Assembly: GCA_008682415.1 (NCBI GenBank)
Contig: VANK01000018.1
Coordinates: forward strand, 1-64,000
Source: Acidobacteria bacterium AB60
GTDB taxonomy: Bacteria; Acidobacteriota; Terriglobia; Terriglobales; Acidobacteriaceae
Length of the DNA stretch: 64,000 nucleotides
Direction of reading: 5' to 3'
Made by a program: the position numbers and the translations under genes. A model generated the notes under the pieces. It was not told the origin of the DNA. It saw only the letters and a program-made list of their open reading frames with translations, and ran no database searches. Position 1 is the first letter of the stretch, and each line of letters opens with the position of its first letter. Below, in pieces: positions 57,751-64,000 of the stretch.

Positions 57751-58803
57751 ATGATCAAACAGCCTCCTGTGCCGGCGGCCCTTTATCGCCGGAGACCGCT
57801 TTTTCTGTGCGCCGCGCTGATCGCGGTCGCCGCCACGACGGCTGCTGCTGCGCAACAGCCGGCCTCCGGGAATCCGCCCGCGCAGCAAGCCCCCGCCCAA
57901 CCGGCACAGCAGACGACACCTGCGCCAGGCCAGCAGCCGGCCGACCAGCAGCCGGACCAGGCGCCGGACACCGTCTTCCGCATCGGCGCCAACGAAGTCA
58001 ACCTGATCTTCACGGTCACCGACAAGCACGGCCACTACGTTCCCAACCTGAAGCTGCAGGACTTTGCCCTGCTTGACGATGGCAAGGCCCCCGAAAGGGT
58101 GACGTCGTTTCATCAGCAGATCAACCTTCCCCTGCGCGTCGGTATCGTGATCGACGCCAGTACCTCCATTCGCACGCGCTTCGAGTTCGAGCAGCAGGCC
58201 GCGATCGAGTTTCTGCTGCAGGTGCTGAAGGCGCGCAGCGATCGCGCCTTTGTCATGGGCTTTGATGTCACTCCATCCGTGACCGCCGACTGGACCAATG
58301 ACGTGGACAAGCTTGAGTCGGGTGTTCATCGCCTTCGTCCCGGCGGCGGCACCGCGCTCTTCGACGCCGTATACACGGCCTGCCGCGACAAACTCCTGGA
58401 CACGGCCCGGGGCCAGGAGCCCGTGCGCAAAGCCATCATTCTGATCTCCGACGGCGATGACAACCAGAGCCGCGTGCGTCCTGACGAAGCCATCAAGGAG
58501 TGCCAGCGTGCGGAGACGATCATCTACACCATCGACACCAACTGGACGCCCAGCCGCGGCAAAGGCGACAAGGCGTTAGCCGAGATGTCGGAGGCGACGG
58601 GCGGGCTGATCCTGTTCCCACCGTCGGCGGAGGAGATGAGCAACAGCTTCAAAGACATTGAGCAGGAGCTGCGCAGCCAGTACGCGCTCACCTACATTCC
58701 CGCCGACTTCAAGCCCGGCGGCCCGTTCCGGCCCATCTACCTGTATTGCAACGATCGGCGCTATCAGGTCCGCGCCAAGAAGGGCTACTTCCCCAAGCAA
58801 TAA
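57751..58803 (+). CDS. Secreted VWA-domain protein, acidobacterial VWFA-related type
   Basis: This encodes 350 aa. A signal peptide ends TAAAAQQP and a Pro/Gln-rich linker (~30-70) follows. Residues ~75-115 are a short beta domain (VNLIFTVTDKHGHYVPNLKL, DFALLDDGKAPERVTSFHQQ). The VWA domain (~125-310) keeps the metal-binding DASTS and TALFDAV motifs and ISDGDDNQS. It ends YQVRAKKGYFPKQ. This family is a hallmark of Acidobacteria. Its role is unknown, perhaps protein-protein interaction outside the cytoplasm. Confidence 0.93.
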   Translation: MIKQPPVPAALYRRRPLFLCAALIAVAATTAAAAQQPASGNPPAQQAPAQPAQQTTPAPGQQPADQQPDQAPDTVFRIGANEVNLIFTVTDKHGHYVPNLKLQDFALLDDGKAPERVTSFHQQINLPLRVGIVIDASTSIRTRFEFEQQAAIEFLLQVLKARSDRAFVMGFDVTPSVTADWTNDVDKLESGVHRLRPGGGTALFDAVYTACRDKLLDTARGQEPVRKAIILISDGDDNQSRVRPDEAIKECQRAETIIYTIDTNWTPSRGKGDKALAEMSEATGGLILFPPSAEEMSNSFKDIEQELRSQYALTYIPADFKPGGPFRPIYLYCNDRRYQVRAKKGYFPKQ

Positions 58804-58824
58804 CATTCTTCCATCCGCTGGCTC

Positions 58825-58855
58825 CCATCCGCTGGCTCATGGAGTGAGCGGATGG
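58825..58855 (+). terminator. Hairpin downstream of the VWA gene
   Basis: A 9-bp stem CCATCCGCT/AGCGGATGG (58825-58833 with 58847-58855) lies 21 bp past the stop. A directly repeated CATCCGCTGGCTC precedes it. No clear T run follows, so a terminator role is only possible. Confidence 0.45.
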
Positions 58856-59003
58856 AACCGGCCTTTGCGCGCGTTCCTGATTCGACACGCCCCGCCTCGC
58901 GTCGCTCCCGAATTGACAAACGAACTGGTTTACACGATCCGTTCCTCATCCTCGCGCGCTCTACAAGCGATGAAATAGGAGAGCGAGCCGACGGGAGGGT
59001 TGC

Positions 59004-59561
59004 ATGATCCGGCAAGCCATATCGTGCGACGTCTGCGGAGCGGAGAAGAAGCAGACCAACCACTGGTTCATCGCCAGCGAACAAGGCGGAGAGCTGCGCG
59101 TGAGCGGATGGGGCGCTCGCAATCGGCTGCGGGCCGGAACCAAGCACCTCTGCGGCCAGACCTGTCTTCACAAATTGATGGACGAGTTCATGGCCCGCAC
59201 GATCGCGGCAAAGACGACAGCACCTCCCGCCGAAGCAGCGGGCGCCGCTGCGCTCAAGCCGCCTGCGGACGTGAGCCTCACCTCGAAGAGCGCTTACCTC
59301 GAACATGCGAGTGGCGCGAACGGGTCGGGTCCGACCGCTCCCATCGCCGCATCTCCTCGTAATGTCGTTCCTCTGGCTCTCTCCGGCCCCGCATCCCGCC
59401 CTGCGATCGAGGAGAAGAGCCCCGCGCCGGCGCAGCTTCTCGACGAAGTTCCAAACTATGCCTCCCGCCGCTGGCGCGCCGAAGCCTGGGAGCGCGAGCG
59501 CGCCCTGCATGCCACGGAACGCCGCGGCGACAGCAGTATCCGCCATCGCAAGGCAGTCTGA
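59004..59561 (+). CDS. Zinc-ribbon-like hypothetical protein
   Basis: This encodes 185 aa. The N-terminal ~65 residues hold a CxxC pair (ISCDVCGAEKKQ) and a later CxxxC (HLCGQTCLHKLMDEFM), together a likely zinc-binding domain. The rest is a disordered Ala/Pro-rich linker with a C-terminal segment (NYASRRWRAEAWERERALHA). It is followed by the convergent ligA 4 bp later. Function is unknown. It may bind nucleic acid or protein. Confidence 0.6.
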   Translation: MIRQAISCDVCGAEKKQTNHWFIASEQGGELRVSGWGARNRLRAGTKHLCGQTCLHKLMDEFMARTIAAKTTAPPAEAAGAAALKPPADVSLTSKSAYLEHASGANGSGPTAPIAASPRNVVPLALSGPASRPAIEEKSPAPAQLLDEVPNYASRRWRAEAWERERALHATERRGDSSIRHRKAV

Positions 59562-59565
59562 TCGC

Positions 59566-61626
59566 CTACTCGGCCGCCTTCTTCGCGAGCAACTCTAGCA
59601 GACCCGCCTCGTCCAGCACCGGCACGTTCAACTCGCGCGCCTTGTCCAGCTTGGACCCGGCCTCCTCGCCCGCGACCACGTAGCTGGTCTTCTTGCTCAC
59701 CGACCCGGCCACCTTTCCACCCGCGGCTTCGATCCGCGCCTTGGCATCCTCGCGTGTCAGGTTGGGCAGGGTTCCCGTCAGAACCAAAGTGAGGCCGGCC
59801 AGCTGCGTCGTTCGCTGCTTCTTCTCCGCGGTCATCTTTACGCCCGCGGCTTGCAGGCGCGCGATCAACTCCCGGTTCGCTGGTCGGGCAAAGAAATCCG
59901 TGATCGCCGCCGAGATTCGCGGGCCCACCTCCTCCACGCGCTCCAACTCCTCCGCGCTGGCGTTCATGATGGCGTCCATCGATCCGAAGTCCTGGGCGAT
60001 TGCCTCAGCAGTGCGCTCGCCTACAAAGCGAATACCCAGGCCCATGAGAACCCGCGCCAGGCCCGCGTGCTTGCTGCGTTCGATCTCGGCAAGCAGCGTG
60101 CGCGCGGACTTGGCGCCGAAGCGCTCCAGGCTGACGAGTTGTTCTTCCGTGAGGGAGTAGAGATCGGCCACGCTGCGTACCAGCCCCCGATCCAGCATCT
60201 GCATCACCGACGCCTCGCCCAGGCCCTCGATGTTCATCACGCCGCGGCTGCCCCAGTGCTCGATGCTCCCATGCAGCAGGGCAGGGCAGTCGGCGTTGAC
60301 ACAGCGATAGTCGGCTTCGCCCTCTTCGCGAACCGCGGCCTGCCCGCACACGAGGCAATGGGTCGGGTAAACGTAACGATCCTTGCCGCGGGGGTGCTCC
60401 GCATCCTCTACGATCTCCGCCACCTTGGGTATCACATCGCCCCCGCGCTCCACCTTCACCCAGTCGCCGATGCGCAGCCCCATGCGCTCGATCCAGTCGG
60501 CATTGTGCAGCGTGGCCCGGCTGATGGTGGCGCCTCCCACGAACACTGGCTTGAGCATGGCCGTGGGGGTCAGCTTGCCGGTGCGTCCGGTGGTGATCAT
60601 GATGTCGACCATCTGGGTGACGGCCTGCTCCGCCGAAAACTTGTAGGCGATCGCCCAGCGCGGCGCCCGCCCCGTATAGCCAAGGCGCTGTCTTGTCGCC
60701 TGCGCGTCCACCTTTAAGACGACGCCGTCGATGTCGTAACCCAGCGTCTCGCGGCGCTCTTCGGCGGCGTGCACAAACTTCATCATCTCCGCGACGGTAT
60801 GCACCTTTCCGCGGTGCGGATTCACGCGGAATCCAAGAGCTGTGAGCGCATCGAGCGTCGCCTCCTGGCCGATCGCGAGGTAGTCGCCCCCGGTGAGCAG
60901 AAAGTACGCGTACACATCCAGCCGGCGGCGCGCGACGATCCCCGGATCCATGGTGCGCAGCGTCCCGGCGGCCGCGTTGCGAGGATTCACCGCGGGAGAA
61001 AGGCCTTCGGCTTCGCGTTCCTGATTCATCTGCTCGAAGGCCTTCTGCGGCATCACCGTCTCGCCGCGCACCTCAAACTCCACGGGAACGCCGGCCTTGC
61101 GGAGCCGTTCGGGAGAGATCTTCAAAGGCACGCTGCGGATGGTGCGCACGCTGGTGGTCACGTCCTCTCCCACCTGGCCATCTCCGCGCGTCAAGCTGCG
61201 CACCAGGCGCGCTCCGCCGTCAGAAGTACCTTCGTAGTGCAGCGCCAGGCTCAGACCATCCAACTTCAGCTCGCCGGTGTACTCAACGGGCAGATTTCCG
61301 GCCAGCTCGTGCACGCGGCGGTCCCAGTCGCGCAGTTCTTCTTCGGTATAGGCATTGTCCAGGCTCAGCATCGGCCGGGAATGGCGGACCTTTTGAAACC
61401 CTTCCGCGGGCTTGCCGCCTACCCGCTGGGTCGGCGAGTCCGCCGTAATCAGCTCCGGATGTTCCTCCTCCAGCTTCCTGAGCTCCTTCATCAGCTTGTC
61501 GAATGCGGCGTCGGAGATCTCCGGCGTGTCCAGGACGAAATACATGTGCTCGTGATGCCGAATCTGTTCGCGCAGTTCCTCGGCGCGCTTCGCAGCTTCC
61601 TCGCGGCTGTGCCCTTTGCCATCCAT
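59566..61626 (-). CDS. ligA: NAD-dependent DNA ligase LigA
   Basis: This encodes 686 aa from ATG 61626. A longer frame upstream is not used. The N-terminal Ia domain has YFVLDTPEISDAAFDKLMKE, and the adenylation motif ELKLDGLSLALHY holds the active Lys. The OB fold (DWVKVERGGDVIPKVAEI), a Cys4 zinc finger (HCLVCGQ, then YRCVNADCPA), HhH repeats and a C-terminal BRCT domain (LTLVLTGTLPNLTRE) are all present. It seals nicks in replication and repair. TATAAT (61639-61634) lies 7 nt before the ATG, so the mRNA may be leaderless, and no Shine-Dalgarno is seen. Confidence 0.97.
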   Translation of the reverse strand: MDGKGHSREEAAKRAEELREQIRHHEHMYFVLDTPEISDAAFDKLMKELRKLEEEHPELITADSPTQRVGGKPAEGFQKVRHSRPMLSLDNAYTEEELRDWDRRVHELAGNLPVEYTGELKLDGLSLALHYEGTSDGGARLVRSLTRGDGQVGEDVTTSVRTIRSVPLKISPERLRKAGVPVEFEVRGETVMPQKAFEQMNQEREAEGLSPAVNPRNAAAGTLRTMDPGIVARRRLDVYAYFLLTGGDYLAIGQEATLDALTALGFRVNPHRGKVHTVAEMMKFVHAAEERRETLGYDIDGVVLKVDAQATRQRLGYTGRAPRWAIAYKFSAEQAVTQMVDIMITTGRTGKLTPTAMLKPVFVGGATISRATLHNADWIERMGLRIGDWVKVERGGDVIPKVAEIVEDAEHPRGKDRYVYPTHCLVCGQAAVREEGEADYRCVNADCPALLHGSIEHWGSRGVMNIEGLGEASVMQMLDRGLVRSVADLYSLTEEQLVSLERFGAKSARTLLAEIERSKHAGLARVLMGLGIRFVGERTAEAIAQDFGSMDAIMNASAEELERVEEVGPRISAAITDFFARPANRELIARLQAAGVKMTAEKKQRTTQLAGLTLVLTGTLPNLTREDAKARIEAAGGKVAGSVSKKTSYVVAGEEAGSKLDKARELNVPVLDEAGLLELLAKKAAE

Positions 61627-61711
61627 GGGCAGGATTATAGGAGGTCGCCCGCATCGCAATCCGAGGGCGCGCAGCGCTGGCGATTCGGTTTTGGTATGGT
61701 GGTCACAACGC

Positions 61712-62836
61712 ATGGAGCCACTCACGCACTTTCTTACCGGCGCCTGCCTTGGCCGCGCCGGGCTGAACCGCAAGACCGCCTGTGCCACCGTGGTTGCAAC
61801 GCTGGCGGCGGAGGCCGCAGACCTCGATATCCTGTGGGGCTTCGACGGCCCCGTGGAAGAGCTCAAGCGCCATCGCGGCATCACCCATACGTTACTGGGC
61901 GCTCCGTTCGTAGCCGCCCTCATCGTGGTGGTGATTGGACTCGGTTACAAAGCTCTCGAAAGGCGCCGTGCACGCAAGCGGAAGCAGCCGCCGGAAGCAG
62001 ACGACCTGCCGCGCTCCCGGCGCAAGCCGCCGTTGCGGTGGGTCTGGCTCTACTTCGTCGCGTTGATCGCCGCGCTGAGCCACATTCTTCTCGATTGGAC
62101 CAACAACTACGGCGTGCGCCCGTTCTTTCCCTTCAACCCGCGCTGGTACGCCGGCAGCTTCATGTTCATCGCCGAGCCCATCGTGTGGGCACTCCTTCTG
62201 CTGGCGCTGATCCTGCCCTGGCTCCTCGGCCTGGCCGATCGCGAGATCGGCGCGCGCCGCCCTCTGTTTCGCGGCCGGGGCTGGGCCCTCTTCGCCTTGT
62301 CGGGGGAGTTGGTCCTCGGCTGCTGGCGCTGGGCCGAGCACGCGGAAGCACTCAACCTGATCGGCGGGACTGAAGTCACCACCTCCCGCATCACTCGCGT
62401 CGCCGCCGAACCGTACCCCGTCAATCCCTGGCGCTGGCACGGGATCGTCGAGACTTCGGGATTCTTTCAGACCGCCGAAGTGAATACCCGTTCCGGCTCG
62501 GTTGAGAGCGATCCCAACCTCGATCTTCTCTACAAGGCGGCGGATACTCCCGCCGTGGAAGCCGCCAAACAGACCCCTCTTGGCAAGGCCTATCTGGATT
62601 GGGGGAGGTGGGCCGTGGTCCGCGATCTTGGGCAGGAGCCGATTCCCGGAACGACTGCTCCGCAGCTGCCTGCCGGCCGCACCTGGACCACCGTGGAGTT
62701 CAGCGATCTTCGCTTTGCCTACGCCTTTACCGGAACCGGCTCCGCCCGTCCGCCCAATGGCCTGACGGGATTGGTCTACATCCTCGACGGCCGCGAGGAC
62801 GGGGGCGAATACATCGGCGGCCGTGAGCAAAAATGA
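61712..62836 (+). CDS. YdjM-like metal-dependent hydrolase (DUF457), membrane protein
   Basis: This encodes 374 aa from ATG 61712. The N-terminal MEPLTHFLTGACLGRAGLNR with HRGITHTLLG carries the conserved His residues of the YdjM family (putative metal-dependent membrane hydrolase). Membrane segments are at ~75-95, ~125-145, ~165-190 and ~205-225. The C-terminal ~160 residues are soluble (TSRITRVAAEPYPVNPWRWH). The family has no proven activity. It is divergent from ligA, with the starts 85 bp apart. Confidence 0.82.
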   Translation: MEPLTHFLTGACLGRAGLNRKTACATVVATLAAEAADLDILWGFDGPVEELKRHRGITHTLLGAPFVAALIVVVIGLGYKALERRRARKRKQPPEADDLPRSRRKPPLRWVWLYFVALIAALSHILLDWTNNYGVRPFFPFNPRWYAGSFMFIAEPIVWALLLLALILPWLLGLADREIGARRPLFRGRGWALFALSGELVLGCWRWAEHAEALNLIGGTEVTTSRITRVAAEPYPVNPWRWHGIVETSGFFQTAEVNTRSGSVESDPNLDLLYKAADTPAVEAAKQTPLGKAYLDWGRWAVVRDLGQEPIPGTTAPQLPAGRTWTTVEFSDLRFAYAFTGTGSARPPNGLTGLVYILDGREDGGEYIGGREQK

Positions 62837-63001
62837 ACGTCCGGTAGATCGTAGTGCGATCAACTGAATTGTTCATGGCCTGAAATATGGGGGCGGGCAG
62901 GTTGACCCTTCCTCTTCCGACCCGCAGAATGAAAGAGAGCTAATCGTATGTATGCCGGTCGTCCGACGGGGACGACGGAGTCTGCCACCCCAGAGGTCGA
63001 A

Positions 63002-63541
63002 ATGCCCGCTTATCTGCTGATCCTTGTTGCCATTCTGAGCCGTTTCACGGTTCTCTCTCACACCAGTTGGCTGAACTTTACCGCCGTCGGCGGAGCGCTG
63101 CTTTACTTCGGAGCCCGCCGCTCATGGCGCGAGATGCTTGCCCCCCTGGCCGCCCTTATGGCCGCGGACTACGTTCTTACCACGTACGCATACCATTACG
63201 AGTTCCGGTGGCAGGGATACATCCCCACCTGGATCTGGTACGTCGCCGCCATGGCCCTCGGCCAGATCCTGTTGCACGCGCGTACCAGCTTCCTTCGTTT
63301 CGGCGCTGCTGTCCTTCTGGGTCCGACTTCGTTCTTCCTGATCTCGGACTTCGCGGTCTGGTACGGCGGCACGATGTACCCCCATACCCTGGCTGGTCTT
63401 GAAGCTTGCTACATCGCCGCGCTGCCGTTCTATCGCAACGACCTCATCTCCACCACCATCGTGGCCGGCCTCGCCTTCGGCGTCCCGGCGCTGGTCCGCC
63501 GCATGCAGCACAGCCAGGCACCGGTGCTGCCCGCGCGCTAA
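63002..63541 (+). CDS. DUF6580-like small membrane protein
   Basis: This encodes 179 aa from ATG 63002, chosen because GAGG lies 5 nt upstream. An upstream ATG at 62948 would add a hydrophilic stretch. Five or six hydrophobic segments (AYLLILVAILSRFTVLSHTS, LTTYAYHYEFRWQGYIPTWI, GPTSFFLISDFAVWYGGTMY) are present. The family is a putative transporter of unknown substrate, often with ECF-like topology. Confidence 0.75.
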   Translation: MPAYLLILVAILSRFTVLSHTSWLNFTAVGGALLYFGARRSWREMLAPLAALMAADYVLTTYAYHYEFRWQGYIPTWIWYVAAMALGQILLHARTSFLRFGAAVLLGPTSFFLISDFAVWYGGTMYPHTLAGLEACYIAALPFYRNDLISTTIVAGLAFGVPALVRRMQHSQAPVLPAR

Positions 63542-63624
63542 TCAACGGCTTCTCGCGACATCCCCGCAGGCTGTTCCAGCCGGTCTCTATTCCAGGGGAT
63601 GTCGCCAGGTCAACTCGGGCCCTG

Positions 63625-64000
63625 ATGACTGACCGCAGCTCTCCACCCCCTGATCCGTATCGGTTCATTGAAGCGCACATCGACAGCGTGCCCCACCTGG
63701 AGGCGCTCATCCTGCTGTGGAACAGCCGCCCGGTCGGATGGACAACCGAGGAGCTGGTCTCGCGACTCTACGTGCCTCCGGAGCAGGTGGACTCCATCGT
63801 TCGCGATCTGGCCCGCGCGGAACTCCTCCGCGAAACCGCCTCCTCGCCGTACAAATACGCCTACCACTCCCGGACTCCAGATCAGGATGAGATGATGCAC
63901 CACGTGGACGCCGCCTACCGTCAAGATCTCGTCCGGATCTCCAGCGCCATCCATCGCAAAGCCTCCTCCGCGGTCCGCGAGTTCGCCCGGGCCTTCCGGC
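63625..64000 (+). CDS. Winged-helix-like protein, truncated by the window edge
   Basis: The first 125 codons are visible and the frame is still open at 64000. The product starts MTDRSSPPPDPYRFIEAHID, and residues ~20-85 look like a helix-turn-helix (HLEALILLWNSRPVGWTTEE, VDSIVRDLARAELLRETASS). Residues beyond ~100 are helical and basic. It starts 84 bp after the DUF6580-like gene on the same strand. A regulatory role is likely but unproven. Confidence 0.6.
   Translation, partial: MTDRSSPPPDPYRFIEAHIDSVPHLEALILLWNSRPVGWTTEELVSRLYVPPEQVDSIVRDLARAELLRETASSPYKYAYHSRTPDQDEMMHHVDAAYRQDLVRISSAIHRKASSAVREFARAFR

Overview
The window is a stretch of GC-rich chromosome from an acidobacterium, most likely Acidobacteriota class Terriglobia. 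This rests on gene content, not on a database match. The lineage-typical genes are a secreted von Willebrand A protein of the acidobacterial VWFA-related type (57751-58803), a very large Oar-like TonB-dependent receptor with an N-terminal carboxypeptidase-regulatory-like domain (31272-34946), DUF4142 and DUF892 stress proteins, a two-gene ArsR/SRPBCC unit, and a Ser/Thr kinase with a Pro/Ala-rich tail. Most of the window is ordinary housekeeping and accessory sequence. I see no prophage, insertion-sequence transposase, CRISPR array or rRNA operon.

Layout. 1-1.7 kb: a minus-strand tRNA operon, Thr(TGT)-Tyr(GTA)-Thr(GGT)-Gly(TCC), the set that precedes tuf in many bacteria, here with two small protein genes and several repeat blocks. 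1.9-5.7 kb: a CsgG-like lipoprotein-type gene, a small membrane protein and a Tat-exported glycoside hydrolase-like protein. 5.7-9.5 kb: a leftward block of kinase, Ada-AlkA fusion and Ogt (alkylation repair). 9.7-15.1 kb: a frameshifted secreted-protein gene, a DUF3352-like protein, a sorbosone dehydrogenase-like enzyme, an HtrA protease and coaE. 15.3-22 kb: a chemoreceptor with tandem HAMP-like modules, a MEDS-domain protein, a porin plus small phosphate-binding-like protein behind a perfect CRP-type box, and a leftward Crp/Fnr regulator with a receiver-like protein. 22-28.9 kb: small membrane proteins, an amidohydrolase, a PqiA-like protein, glmS and purS. 29-35.6 kb: pyrophosphatase, DUF4142, DUF892, the TonB receptor and an SRPBCC protein. 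35.8-40.4 kb: clpB, hsp20 and the ArsR/SRPBCC pair. 40.4-46.2 kb: a repeat-rich 1-kb spacer, a multicopper oxidase, an MFS transporter and mtaB.

46.5-55.8 kb is the translation block: infC (apparently starting at AUC), a secreted GH35-type enzyme that interrupts the usual infC-rpmI order, rpmI, rplT, pheS, a four-helix-bundle gene flanked by long inverted repeats, pheT (without the usual tRNA-binding insert), a coiled-coil protein plus zapA, and a strong 6S RNA candidate with its own promoter. 55.8-64 kb: an Lgt-like membrane protein, an RluD-type pseudouridine synthase, the VWA protein, ligA, membrane proteins and a truncated gene at the right edge.

The most unusual signal is a set of intergenic blocks built from degenerate 7-8 bp tandem repeats, often as two inverted arms and often touching a stop codon or tRNA 3' end. 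One pair of arms (52096-52142 and 52506-52557) encloses a four-helix-bundle gene between pheS and pheT. It resembles an rRNA intervening sequence that has moved into a protein operon. The other blocks could be non-coding relatives.
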